This document shows, one piece after another, positions 37,980 through 49,966 of a stretch of 52,189 bases of DNA. Source of the stretch: Actinomycetes bacterium. Lineage in GTDB: Bacteria; Actinomycetota; Thermoleophilia; BMS3ABIN01. The stretch lies in assembly GCA_024276735.1 (NCBI GenBank), contig JAJRWQ010000068.1, forward strand, positions 1 through 52,189, written 5' to 3'. Numbering within the stretch: position 1 is the first letter of the stretch; every line of letters starts with the position of its first letter. The notes under the pieces were generated by a model that did no database searches, had not been told where the DNA came from, and was given only the letters and a program-made list of their open reading frames with translations. A program made the translations under genes and the position numbers.

Positions 37980-38556
37980 TGAACCTCTCGACGCCTTCCG
38001 GTACCAGGTATCGAATCGACATTCCCTGCGCCACCCGTTCCCGCACCATGCTCGAGGATACGCCGATCGCCGGGATCTCCATCAACTCCACCCGCCCCTC
38101 GCCGCCGATTCGCCCGGTGATCTCCGCCAGCCTGTCCAGCGGGTAGCCCGGCCGGGTGGCGGCGATCAGCGTCGCCAGGCGCAGCAGCTCCGCGGGATCC
38201 TTCCAGTCGAGAATCTCCAGCACGGCGTCGGCGCCGGTGATGAAGAAGAGTTTCGCCTGCGGGTGCTGCTCCGCCAGGTGGCGCATGGTATCAACCGTGT
38301 AGCAGACGCGCCCGCTGTCCACCTCGTGGCGCGAAACGTGGAAGCGGGGATTGCCGGCGGTGGCGATCACCGTCATCAGGTAACGGGCCCGGGCGCTGGT
38401 GCCGCCCTCGATCTCCTTGTGGGGCGGCAGCCCCGCGGGCATGAAGAGGATACGGTCCAGGGCGTACTGGGACAGGGCCTCCTCGGCGCACACCAGGTGG
38501 CCGATGTGGATGGGATTGAAGGTACCACCCATGATCCCCAGCCTGGAGGATTTCAT
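37954..38556 (-). CDS. nadD: Nicotinate-nucleotide adenylyltransferase
   Basis: NadD adenylates nicotinate mononucleotide on the way to NAD. The 200 residues show GIMGGTFNPIHIGHLVCAEE (the nucleotidyl-transferase GxFxPxHxGH motif), MPAGLPPHK, FITGADAVLEILDW and the second signature VSSSMVRERV. GGAGG lies nine bases before the ATG. Its end overlaps the LCP-like gene. Confidence 0.97.
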   Translation of the reverse strand: MKSSRLGIMGGTFNPIHIGHLVCAEEALSQYALDRILFMPAGLPPHKEIEGGTSARARYLMTVIATAGNPRFHVSRHEVDSGRVCYTVDTMRHLAEQHPQAKLFFITGADAVLEILDWKDPAELLRLATLIAATRPGYPLDRLAEITGRIGGEGRVELMEIPAIGVSSSMVRERVAQGMSIRYLVPEGVERFIEKEGLYR

Positions 38557-38583
38557 CGTTCCGGGCCTCCATCCGTTCCCCGG

Positions 38584-38599
38584 CTGCCGGCGCCGGCAG
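38584..38599. terminator. Perfect palindrome between proA and nadD
   Basis: CTGCCGGCGCCGGCAG is a 16-base perfect palindrome in the 78-base gap between proA and nadD. It could form a hairpin in either direction, but there is no T tract and the loop would be tight. A pause or processing site is as likely as a terminator. Confidence 0.3.
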
Positions 38600-38634
38600 G
38601 GGGCAGGGTCCCGGCGCCGCGTTCGCTTCGCCTG

Positions 38635-39894
38635 CTAGTTGCGCACCTGCCCGTCCCCGCTGACCACGTACTTCACCGAGGTCAGCTCCCGCAGCCCCAG
38701 GGGGCCGCGCGCGTGCAGCTTCTGGGTGCTGATGCCGATCTCGGCACCCATGCCGAACTCGCCGCCGTCGGTGAAACGGGTCGAAGCGTTGACGTAGACG
38801 CAGGCGGCATCCACGACAGCGGTGAAACGGCGCGAGCTGGCGAGATCGTTGGTGACGATCGCCTCCGAGTGGCCGGTGCCGAAACGGGCGATGTGGTCGA
38901 TGGCGGCCTCGATGTCGTCCACCACCCGCACCGCCATCTCCAGGTCCAGGAACTCGGTGGCGAAATGCTCGTCGGTCGCCTCCTTCACGCCACTGGTGCC
39001 GCCGCCGACGATCTCCAGCGTCCGCGGGCAGGCGTAGAGCTTCACCTTGCGGTCCAGCAGCTCCTTCACCACCCGCGGCAGGTAGTCGGGGGCGATCTGC
39101 CGGTGCACCAGCAGCGTCTCGGCGGCGTTGCAGACCCCCGGCCGCTGTACCTTGGCGTTCACCGCGATCTCCACCGCCATGTCGATATCGGCGCCGGCGT
39201 CCACGTACACGTGGCAGTTGCCGCCCGCGGCATAGATCACGGGGATGGTGGAGTTCTTCAGCAGGAACTCCTTCAGTGCCTCGCCGCCGCGGGGAATCAC
39301 CAGGTCCACGTATTCCTTCATATTCAGCAGCTGCTTCAGCGGCGCCCGGTCCCGCGACTCCACCAGCTGCACCGCCTTGCTGGGCAGGCCGGCGTCGATG
39401 AGGGCGCCGTTGATCACCTCGGTGAGCATGCGGATGGAATGCAGCGAGGCGCTGCCGCCGCGGAGGATCACCGCGTTGCCGGTCTTCAGCCCCAGGCCGG
39501 CGGCGTCCACGGTGACGTTGGGACGGGCCTCGTAGATGACGGCGATGACACCGAAGGGCACCCGCACCTTGCGGATCTCCAGCCCGTTGGGCAGGCGCCA
39601 GCCGTCCACCACCTCTCCCACCGGGTCCGGCAGCGCCGCGATCTTCCTCAGCGCCCGCGCCATGTCGGCGATGCGGTCCTCGTCAAAGAGCAGCCGGTCC
39701 ATGATGGCACTGGAGAGCTTGGCCTTCTTGCCGTCCCGGATGTCGTCCCGGTTCTCCCGCAGGATCTCGTCGGAGCGCCGCTCCAGCGCCGCCGCTATCT
39801 CCCTCAGCGCATGGTTCTTGTCCGCTGCGGGCATGTCCGCCAGCTGCCTCGATGCCTCCCTCGCGTCTTCACAAAGCTTTTCGATCTTTTTCAT
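38635..39894 (-). CDS. proA: Gamma-glutamyl phosphate reductase
   Basis: ProA reduces gamma-glutamyl phosphate to glutamate semialdehyde, the second step to proline. The 419 residues include VPFGVIAVIYEARPNVTVDA, the catalytic C255 in QRPGVCNAAETLLVH, and IGISTQKLHARGPLGL near the end. GGAAGGAAACG precedes the ATG. It follows proB by 46 bases. Confidence 0.98.
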   Translation of the reverse strand: MKKIEKLCEDAREASRQLADMPAADKNHALREIAAALERRSDEILRENRDDIRDGKKAKLSSAIMDRLLFDEDRIADMARALRKIAALPDPVGEVVDGWRLPNGLEIRKVRVPFGVIAVIYEARPNVTVDAAGLGLKTGNAVILRGGSASLHSIRMLTEVINGALIDAGLPSKAVQLVESRDRAPLKQLLNMKEYVDLVIPRGGEALKEFLLKNSTIPVIYAAGGNCHVYVDAGADIDMAVEIAVNAKVQRPGVCNAAETLLVHRQIAPDYLPRVVKELLDRKVKLYACPRTLEIVGGGTSGVKEATDEHFATEFLDLEMAVRVVDDIEAAIDHIARFGTGHSEAIVTNDLASSRRFTAVVDAACVYVNASTRFTDGGEFGMGAEIGISTQKLHARGPLGLRELTSVKYVVSGDGQVRN

Positions 39895-39940
39895 CGTTTC
39901 CTTCCTGCTCCAAGCTCGTATAACCGTACCAGCCGCCCCT

Positions 39941-41068
39941 TCATTCCGCCAGCACCAGGTAGTCGCGGTGAATGACCTCTTCCTCGCCGTGGGGGATCAG
40001 CTTCATCGCCTGGCGGCTCTGCATTCCCTTGATCGTCCGCAGCTCCTCGGCGGAGTAGTTGGTCTTGCCCTTGCCCACCAGCTCGCCGTCCGGCCCGCCG
40101 AGGACGATGTCCACGGCATCCCCGGCGGCGAAGTCGCCCTCGACCCCGGCCACGCCCGCGGGCAGCAGGCTCTTGCCACCCTCCCGCAGTGCCCTGGCGG
40201 CGCCGGCGTCGACGATGACGGCGCCGTGGCTGGGCAGGCCGTACTTGAGCCAGAGCTTGAAGCTGCTCAAGGACGACTCCAGGGGGCGGAAACGGGTGCC
40301 TACCTTTTCGCCGGCGACCACCGCGGCGATCACCCCCGGGCGTTTGCCGTTGGCGATCACCACCTCGGTGCCACCGGCGGTGGCCATCTCCGCGGCCACC
40401 ACCTTGCTGCGCATGCCGCCGGAACCGGCGGCGCTGCCGGCCCCGCCGGCTTCCACTGCCTCCAGCAGCGACCAGTCGTCCACTTCCTCGATCAGCCTGG
40501 CACCGGGATCAACGGCGGGGTCCTTAGTATACAATCCCTCGGTATCGGTCAACAATATCAGCAGGTCCGCGTGCACCAGGATGGCCACGTGGGCGGCCAG
40601 GAAATCGTTGTCGCCGTAGCGGATCTCCTCGGTGGAGGTGGTGTCGTTCTCGTTGATCACCGGCACCACGCCCCACTCCAGCAGCTTCAGCAGCGTGTTG
40701 CGGGCATTGAGATACTGGCTGCGGGCGGCGATGTCGAAGGAGGTGAGCAGGATCTGCGCCGCCAGCACCCCCTGGTCGCTGAACAGCCGCCAGTAGCGGT
40801 GGAAGAGCCGCCCCTGGCCGATGGCGGAGGTGGCCTGCAGCTCCACGGTGTCCCCGGCGCTCCGCGACCCGGGCAGCATGCCCAGGCCGGTGGAGATGGC
40901 CCCCGAGGAGACCAGCAGCACGCGGTGCCCCTCTTTCACCAGCCGCGCCGCTGCCTCCACGCGTGCCGCCATCACCTCTTCGCGGATGCGGCCCTCCGCG
41001 TCGGTGAGAACGTTGCTGCCGATTTTTATGACGATGACCGACGTGGCGATCCCGTCCCGGCGCTTCAG
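39941..41068 (-). CDS. proB: Glutamate 5-kinase with PUA domain, CTG start overlapping murA stop
   Basis: ProB phosphorylates glutamate in the first proline step. The kinase domain (about 1-255) shows VIVIKIGSNVLTD, VLLVSSGAISTGLGML, NENDTTSTEEIRYGDNDFLA and SGGMRSKVVAAEMA. A PUA domain follows (GAVIVDAGAARALREGGKSL). The first standard start, GTG 40975, would delete the conserved ATP-binding strand. The frame is open up to a CTG at 41068-41066 that overlaps the murA TGA as CTGA and gives KRRDGIATSVIVIKIGSNV, a normal ProB opening. I therefore take CTG as start (375 residues). No Shine-Dalgarno is close, so reinitiation after murA is likely. Confidence 0.92.
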   Translation of the reverse strand: MKRRDGIATSVIVIKIGSNVLTDAEGRIREEVMAARVEAAARLVKEGHRVLLVSSGAISTGLGMLPGSRSAGDTVELQATSAIGQGRLFHRYWRLFSDQGVLAAQILLTSFDIAARSQYLNARNTLLKLLEWGVVPVINENDTTSTEEIRYGDNDFLAAHVAILVHADLLILLTDTEGLYTKDPAVDPGARLIEEVDDWSLLEAVEAGGAGSAAGSGGMRSKVVAAEMATAGGTEVVIANGKRPGVIAAVVAGEKVGTRFRPLESSLSSFKLWLKYGLPSHGAVIVDAGAARALREGGKSLLPAGVAGVEGDFAAGDAVDIVLGGPDGELVGKGKTNYSAEELRTIKGMQSRQAMKLIPHGEEEVIHRDYLVLAE

Positions 41069-42351
41069 TTGAACGGTGTCGGCGAGGGAGCCGGCTCACC
41101 GGCTTCCACCCGGCGGATGTCCGCCCCCACCAGTTGCAGCTTCTGCTCGAAGTTCTCGTAGCCGCGGTCGATGTGGCCGATGCGTCTCACCTCGGTCACC
41201 CCCGACGCCGCCAGCCCCGCCAGCACCAGCGCCGCGCCGGCGCGCAGGTCGGGAGCCTCGACGATCGCCCCTTCCAGCCTGCAGTTTCCGTGGACCACCG
41301 CGTGGTGGCCGCTGGTGCGAATGTCGGCGCCGAGGCGATTGAGCTCGTCGACGAAGCTGAAGCGGTTCTCGAAAACGTTCTCGGTGACGATGCTGTGGAC
41401 GCGGGCCAGCGAGAGCAGCACCGTCATCGGCGCCTGCAGGTCGGTGGGAAAGCCCGGGTAGGGCAGGGTGGCGATGTCGGTGCCGCGGTAATCGTCGCCG
41501 CCGCGGCAGCGGATACCGCCCTCGTACTCGTCGACGCCGACGCCGATGGCCCGCATCTTGCTGATGAAGATCTCCAGGTGGCGCGGGTCGGCGCCGTCGA
41601 TCTCCAGCTCGCCGCCGGTGACCGCCGCCGCCAGCATGTAGGTTCCCGCCTCGATGCGGTCCGGCATCACCGTGTGGGTGGCACCACCCAGCTCGTCCAC
41701 ACCGTCGATGACGATGGTGTCGGTGCCGGCGCCGCTGATGCGCGCACCCATGGAAGTGAGAAACTTTACCAGGTCGATGAGCTCCGGCTCCCGCGCCGCG
41801 CTCTCGATCACCGTGCGGCCCTCGGCCAGGCAGGCGGCCATCACCAGGTTCTCGGTGGCGCCGACGCTGGGGTAGTCGAGGCTGATCACGTCGCCGGTGA
41901 GCCGGTTGGCGGCCACGTTGATGAAGCCGTGCTCCACGTTGATGCGCGCGCCCAGCTTCTCGAAGCCGCTGAAGTGGAAGTCCAGCTTGCGCGGCCCGAT
42001 GTTGCAGCCGCCGGGCATGGCCACCCGCGCGCGTCCCTGGCGCGCCAGTAGCGGGCCCATCACGGTGATGGAGGCGCGCATGCGGCGCACCAGCTCGTAG
42101 GGAGTAGTGTAGGAAAGGTCGCCGGAGGGATCGATCTCCACCCGGCCGGGGCTGATGATCACCGAGGCGCCGATCGCCCGCAGCACGTCCGCCATGGTAT
42201 AGACGTCCTGGATCAGGGGGACGTTGTAGAGAATGGTCTTCTCGGTGGTGAGCAGCGAGGCCGCCATCAGCTTCAGGGCGGAATTCTTCGCCCCGGAAAC
42301 CCTGACACTGCCCGCTAGCGGTATGCCTCCGGTTATCTCGAACTTCTGCAT
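41065..42351 (-). CDS. murA: UDP-N-acetylglucosamine 1-carboxyvinyltransferase
   Basis: MurA transfers enolpyruvate to UDP-GlcNAc, the first committed step of peptidoglycan synthesis. The 428-residue protein opens MQKFEITGGIPLAGSVRVSG and contains the PEP and fosfomycin-binding C116 in MPGGCNIGP, which predicts fosfomycin sensitivity at the target. A longer start at 42372 is possible but adds an atypical lead. It lies 79 bases after atpC, an order typical of Actinomycetota. The stop overlaps the proposed proB start. Confidence 0.97.
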   Translation of the reverse strand: MQKFEITGGIPLAGSVRVSGAKNSALKLMAASLLTTEKTILYNVPLIQDVYTMADVLRAIGASVIISPGRVEIDPSGDLSYTTPYELVRRMRASITVMGPLLARQGRARVAMPGGCNIGPRKLDFHFSGFEKLGARINVEHGFINVAANRLTGDVISLDYPSVGATENLVMAACLAEGRTVIESAAREPELIDLVKFLTSMGARISGAGTDTIVIDGVDELGGATHTVMPDRIEAGTYMLAAAVTGGELEIDGADPRHLEIFISKMRAIGVGVDEYEGGIRCRGGDDYRGTDIATLPYPGFPTDLQAPMTVLLSLARVHSIVTENVFENRFSFVDELNRLGADIRTSGHHAVVHGNCRLEGAIVEAPDLRAGAALVLAGLAASGVTEVRRIGHIDRGYENFEQKLQLVGADIRRVEAGEPAPSPTPFN

Positions 42352-42430
42352 CACAGCCCAGCTTCCCGGCATGCCCAGCGGCCGCCGACACCGCCCGCGC
42401 CACGAATCGGCGGCGCCGGCGGTCCCGGGA

Positions 42431-42859
42431 TCATTCCTCCCCGGCCACTTTCAGCCTGTTCAGCGCCCGCCGCATGGAATTGCGGGCACGGTTGACGTCG
42501 ATGCCCGACTCGCCGCTGCTGGCCTTATCGAGCCATTTCCGGGCACGTTCGAGCGCCCTACGGGAACGTTCGACGTCGATTTCGGAAGCCCTCTCGGCGG
42601 TATCCACCGTGAGCAGCAAGCGGTCGTACTGAACCTTAAGGTACCCGTCTCCCACGGCGAAGCGCTGGTGACCGCCGTCGAGGTCCGTCACCATCACCTT
42701 GCCGACGACCGTCCGCGAGACGATGGGTGCGTGGCGGGGCAGGATGCCCAGCTCGCCCACGGCACCGGGTACCACCACCATGGAGGCGCAATCATCGAAG
42801 ACCATCCCCTCGGGGGTGACGATCTCGCACTTGAGTCTGCATTTTTCCTCAGGCGCCAT
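42431..42859 (-). CDS. atpC: ATP synthase epsilon subunit
   Basis: The epsilon subunit (142 residues) sits on the central stalk and can inhibit the enzyme. The N-terminal beta domain reads CEIVTPEGMVFDDCASMVVV, GAVGELGILPRHAPIVSR and FAVGDGYLKVQYDRLLL. The C-terminal helical hairpin (about 95-140) is present. GGAGG lies nine bases before the ATG. It ends the atp operon proper. Confidence 0.97.
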   Translation of the reverse strand: MAPEEKCRLKCEIVTPEGMVFDDCASMVVVPGAVGELGILPRHAPIVSRTVVGKVMVTDLDGGHQRFAVGDGYLKVQYDRLLLTVDTAERASEIDVERSRRALERARKWLDKASSGESGIDVNRARNSMRRALNRLKVAGEE

Positions 42860-42897
42860 CCCTCATCTTCCTCCCGGAATGCCGGCCGTCACCGGCC

Positions 42898-44472
<1,575 letters not shown>

Positions 44473-45363
44473 TCATGCCAGCGCCTCCGCACCGGCCACC
44501 ACTTCCAGGATCTCCTGGGTGATGGCCGCCTGCCGCGCCCGGTTCATCATCAGCGTCAGGTGCTCGATCATCTCCTCGGCGTTCTCGGAGGCGTTGCGCA
44601 TCGCCGTCATGCGGGCGCCGTGCTCGCTGGCGGTCGACTCCAGGAGCGCCCGGTAGATGGCGGTCTCGGCGTAGGTGGGCAGCAGGTTCCGCAGGATCTC
44701 GGTGGCGCTGGGCTCGTAGATGAACTCGCCGCCCATCGCCCCCTCTTCCTCGGCCTGGGCGATGACGTCCGCCACCTCGTCGCCCAGCGGCAGCACCACC
44801 TGCTCGGGGACGATCTGCTCCATGGGGCTCTTGAAATGGTTGTAGACCAGGTGCACCCGGTCCAGCTCGTGGTTCTCGTACATGCGCACGATGTGCTGGG
44901 CGATGCCGGCGGCATCGGTGTACTTGGGCCTGTCGGTGATGCCCTCGATGGCCTCGGCCAGGGTATGGCCGCGGAAGCGCAGCGCCGAGACGCCCTTGCG
45001 GCCGATGACGATCCACACCGGCTCCTTGCCCTCGGACTTCACCTGCTCGTAGAGCTCCATGCCCCGCTTGAGGATGTTGGCGTTGAAGGCGCCGGCGAGG
45101 CCGCGGTCCCCGGTGAGCATGACGATGCCCACCCGCTTTTCCTCCTCGTGGACCTGCAGCAGGGGGAACTGCTCGCCGGTGTCGGCGTGGCGCGCCACCT
45201 CCTGCATCAGCTCGATCATGCGCTCGGCGTAAGGCCTCAGTGCCTCGATGCGCGCCTGGGCACGGCGCAGGCGGGCGCCGGCCACCATCTCCATCGCCCT
45301 GGTGGTCTTGTGGGTGTTGGTGACGGAGGCTATCCGCCGGGCTATGTCCTGCAGCTGGGCCAT
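44473..45363 (-). CDS. atpG: ATP synthase gamma subunit
   Basis: The rotating central-stalk subunit, 296 residues. The N-terminal helix is IARRIASVTNTHKTTRAMEM and the C-terminal helix MTAMRNASENAEEMIEHLTL; LTGDRGLAGAFNANILKR lies in the central domain. It begins 27 bases after atpA. Confidence 0.98.
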   Translation of the reverse strand: MAQLQDIARRIASVTNTHKTTRAMEMVAGARLRRAQARIEALRPYAERMIELMQEVARHADTGEQFPLLQVHEEEKRVGIVMLTGDRGLAGAFNANILKRGMELYEQVKSEGKEPVWIVIGRKGVSALRFRGHTLAEAIEGITDRPKYTDAAGIAQHIVRMYENHELDRVHLVYNHFKSPMEQIVPEQVVLPLGDEVADVIAQAEEEGAMGGEFIYEPSATEILRNLLPTYAETAIYRALLESTASEHGARMTAMRNASENAEEMIEHLTLMMNRARQAAITQEILEVVAGAEALA

Positions 45364-45390
45364 CTGTCAGTACCTGCTCGCCTTTCCCCC

Positions 45391-46933
<1,543 letters not shown>

Positions 46934-46950
<17 letters not shown>

Positions 46951-47506
46951 AGCTATCCTCACTCCCTATCTTCGCCTGGGCGAGCCTGGCGCGCAGCTGC
47001 TCCAGTTTCGCCCGCAGGCTCCCGTCCACGATTATGGCTCCGAACCTTAGCACCAGTCCGCCGATGATGTCTTCACGCACCGATTCCTTCATCTCCACCT
47101 GCTTGCTGGTGGCCTGCTCGATGCGCTTGCGGATGCCCTCCCTGGTCTTCTCGTCCAGTTCCACTGCCGAGGTGACTTCCACCTCGATCACTCCCTGCTG
47201 CTCCCGGAACAGCTCCTGGAAGCGTTCGTTGACCTCGGGGACGAGATCCGCATGCAGCTTGTCGATCAGCAGCTTGAGACCGTTGACGAAGATCTCGTCG
47301 CCGCCCTCGGTGAGCTCGGCGACGATCTTCTTCTTCACGGCCGAGTCCACCTGCGGGTTGCGCATCACCGCGGTGAGCTCCTTCGACGCGCGCATGGCCT
47401 CGGCAAACGCCGCCAGGTCCGCCGCGGTGGACTCCAGGGTCCCCGCGTCCTCGGCGGCCTCGAAGAGCGCCCGCGCGTAGACGGCTGCTATCTCGGACTC
47501 GGCCAA
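46934..47506 (-). CDS. atpH: ATP synthase delta subunit
   Basis: The peripheral-stalk cap (190 residues) joins F1 to the b subunits. It reads [20 protein letters not shown] at the N-terminus and [21 protein letters not shown] near the C-terminus (first 20 residues of that block are diagnostic for the family). TTG 47506 with GGAGG nine bases upstream is the best start. A CTG four codon positions earlier in sequence (overlapping the atpF stop as CTGA) is closer than ideal to the ribosome site. A longer frame to 47986 is a shadow of atpF. Confidence 0.95.
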
Positions 47507-47508
47507 GT

Positions 47509-48015
47509 TCAGTCGCCTCCGGAAGCCAGCTCGTCGAAGTCGACCTCTGCCAGCGCCTCGTTCACCAGCTGCAGATGGTCCTCGCGGTCGATGCTCTTGG
47601 AGGCCACCTTCCCCGCCGCCAGGATTGCCAGCTCGGCGATCTCGTCCTTGAGCTCCTGGATCGCCTTGCGCGTCTCCCGCTCCACCTGCTTGCGGGCGTC
47701 CTCGACTTCCTTGTGGGCCTGCTGCCGGGCCTCCTCGACGATCTCGGCCTTGGTGGACTCGCCCACCTTGTGGGCGCGCTCGATGATCTCCTCGGCCTCG
47801 CGCTTGGCGTTGGCGATGCTCTCGCGGTATTCCGCCAGCAGCCGCTCCGCCTCGCGGCGGGTCTCCTCCGCGGCCTCGATGCTCTCGGCAATGGCCTGGC
47901 GCCGCTGGTCGATCATGTTCTGGATGGGACCGAAGGCAAACTTCTTGAGCACCAGAAGCACGATCACGAACGTGATCACGGTCCAAATCATCAATCCAGG
48001 TACGATATCTAGCAT
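47509..48015 (-). CDS. atpF: ATP synthase b subunit
   Basis: The peripheral-stalk subunit, 168 residues: one N-terminal membrane helix (MIWTVITFVIVLLVLKKFAF) and a long charged coiled coil (about 35-150) that dimerises. The stop is two bases before the atpH start. GGGAGGTG lies about 16 bases before ATG 48015, with a second purine run nearer. Confidence 0.96.
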   Translation of the reverse strand: MLDIVPGLMIWTVITFVIVLLVLKKFAFGPIQNMIDQRRQAIAESIEAAEETRREAERLLAEYRESIANAKREAEEIIERAHKVGESTKAEIVEEARQQAHKEVEDARKQVERETRKAIQELKDEIAELAILAAGKVASKSIDREDHLQLVNEALAEVDFDELASGGD

Positions 48016-48108
48016 GTCTTCTTGGTTAGCACCTCCCGTAGACCGCCGGGGCGGTAACGTCTGCCGCGGCGGCCCGGCCGGACCGCCCGCGGGTGCTTCG
48101 CCACCTGC

Positions 48109-48429
<321 letters not shown>

Positions 48430-48433
48430 TTTG

Positions 48434-49273
48434 CTAGTGTTCCTGGTGGATCGCGCCACCAATATAGACAGCCGACAGGATGGCGAAGATGAACGCCTGG
48501 ATGCCGGCCACGAATATCTCGAACAGGCTCACTGCCACTACTCCCGCCTCGATGAACAGCGCCATGAAGGCCAGCTCGATCGAAAGCATGAAGATCAACG
48601 AGTAAAAGACGAGGATGACGATGTGCCCCGCCAGCATGTTTGCCCAGAGTCGTACCGAGAGCGAAACCACCTTGAAAATCTCGCTGAAGCCGTGAAGGAT
48701 GAACAGCAGCGGCTTCATTACCAGCGGCGCCGTCGTGGGCACCCAGTTCTTGAAGTACCTGAAGGCGCCGTTATGCTTGATCCCCGAGTAATGGGTGAGC
48801 ACGAAGGTCATCAGCGCCAGGGTCACCGTCACGTTGAGGTTGGAGGTGGCGGCGTAGGTCTTGAACTCGGGCAGGTTCTTGGCCCAGCCCTCGTCGATGA
48901 GCGAGAGGGGAAGGGGCACCAGCCCGATGAGGTTGTTGAAGAGAATGAAGGTGAAGAGCGTGGCAATGTACGGGAACCAGGTCTTGATCACCTCCGCAGG
49001 CATGGCCGCGCCCACCAGCCCGTCGCGAATGAACTCGTAGAAGGACTCGATGATCACCTGCTTGCGGTCGGGCATCAGCTTGGCCACCCGCGCCAGGCCC
49101 ACGAACAGTACCACCACCAGCGCCGCGGCGATCCAGAGGTAGAGCACCACCGTGGTGATGGACATGTCGATGGGACCCACGTGGAAGCTGAGCTCGTGGC
49201 CGCCGATGCTGATGGGGTGTACGGCGTGCTCGAATTCGTCCGCCGGGTTGAGGTTTCCGCCCTCCGCGCTCAT
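48434..49273 (-). CDS. atpB: ATP synthase a subunit
   Basis: The Fo stator channel, 279 residues with five or six membrane helices. The essential arginine is R208 in SLSVRLWANMLAGH. TWFPYIATLFTFILFNNLIG and FEIFVAGIQAFIFAILSAVY are family blocks. The ATG overlaps the atpI stop (ATGA) with GGAGG six bases upstream. Confidence 0.98.
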   Translation of the reverse strand: MSAEGGNLNPADEFEHAVHPISIGGHELSFHVGPIDMSITTVVLYLWIAAALVVVLFVGLARVAKLMPDRKQVIIESFYEFIRDGLVGAAMPAEVIKTWFPYIATLFTFILFNNLIGLVPLPLSLIDEGWAKNLPEFKTYAATSNLNVTVTLALMTFVLTHYSGIKHNGAFRYFKNWVPTTAPLVMKPLLFILHGFSEIFKVVSLSVRLWANMLAGHIVILVFYSLIFMLSIELAFMALFIEAGVVAVSLFEIFVAGIQAFIFAILSAVYIGGAIHQEH

Positions 49274-49650
49274 GCCTCACCTCCCTGCGCCGTGGAATCA
49301 CCCTTGCTGCTGCGAAGATTGACCGCCGTCTCCAGGGCGAAGAACAGGGTATAGATCACCAGGAAGCTCACCGCCGTCATCACCAGGCGGTCGGGCCACA
49401 CCAGCGCCACCGCCACCAGCGATGCCCCCAGCAACACGAAGCGCAGGAGGAAGCTCACCACCGCCAGGCCGGCGGCCGCACCCGTTCCCAGCCGGGTCAT
49501 GCCCTTGAGGAAGAGCAGCGACGCGGCATAGTTGAAGAGAAACAGGCCCGACGCCAGCAGCCAGGGCACCAACAGCGGCCGGTAGAGGATGCCGGCCAGC
49601 ATGCCGGATGCGAGCAACAACATCATTACTGTCGTAATCTTGCCGCTGAT
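49270..49650 (-). CDS. atpI: ATP synthase protein I, probable ATC start
   Basis: A small membrane protein with four hydrophobic helices that helps assemble the c ring or handle magnesium in some bacteria. The sequence is divergent, so the call rests on helices, size and place between atpZ and atpB. The longest frame begins at GTG 49704, inside atpZ and without a ribosome site. An ATC at 49650-49648 has AAGGAAGG exactly five bases upstream and gives SGKITTVMMLLLASG, leading straight into helix 1. I use ATC (126 residues); ATG 49626 is another choice. Confidence 0.8.
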   Translation of the reverse strand: MSGKITTVMMLLLASGMLAGILYRPLLVPWLLASGLFLFNYAASLLFLKGMTRLGTGAAAGLAVVSFLLRFVLLGASLVAVALVWPDRLVMTAVSFLVIYTLFFALETAVNLRSSKGDSTAQGGEA

Positions 49651-49684
49651 GGCAGCCTTCCTTTCGCCTCTCGAGGCATCTACC

Positions 49685-49897
49685 CTACATGCGCTTGTAC
49701 ACACCGTAGAGGCCCAACGCGAACCCCGCGAAGATGCCCACTATCAGGAAGAGCGGGACGGTGCCGACCAGGTAGTCGATGCCAAACCCGCAAGCGGTGC
49801 CTAAAAAAACCCCTCCGAGCAGATAGAAAGTTATCCACTCCCATCCAGAGGAGCTTCTCCCCCACCCGATTTTCTTTCCTGCCTTCTTGTCAGGCAA
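49685..49897 (-). CDS. atpZ: AtpZ/AtpI-type small membrane protein
   Basis: A 70-residue protein with a basic lead (KKAGKKIGWG) and two membrane helices (WITFYLLGGVFLGTACGFGI and LFLIVGIFAGFALGLYGVY), typical of the small protein at the head of atp operons. The start is TTG 49897. The predicted transcription start is only about 8-10 bases upstream, so the mRNA is nearly leaderless and lacks a Shine-Dalgarno. Confidence 0.87.
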   Translation of the reverse strand: MPDKKAGKKIGWGRSSSGWEWITFYLLGGVFLGTACGFGIDYLVGTVPLFLIVGIFAGFALGLYGVYKRM

Positions 49898-49912
49898 ATT
49901 AAAAACCGCGTC

Positions 49913-49941
49913 AGTATATCATGCTCTCTTCGCGGCGTAAA
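49913..49941 (-). promoter_or_regulatory. Promoter of the atp operon
   Basis: On the minus strand TTTACG (49936-49941) and TATACT (49913-49918) are 17 bases apart. The -10 box is near consensus, the -35 is moderate. The predicted start near 49906 leaves a very short leader before atpZ. It likely drives atpZ through atpC and possibly murA and proBA. Confidence 0.68.
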
Positions 49942-49966
49942 GAGCCCCCCGGGGTATGCGCAAATA

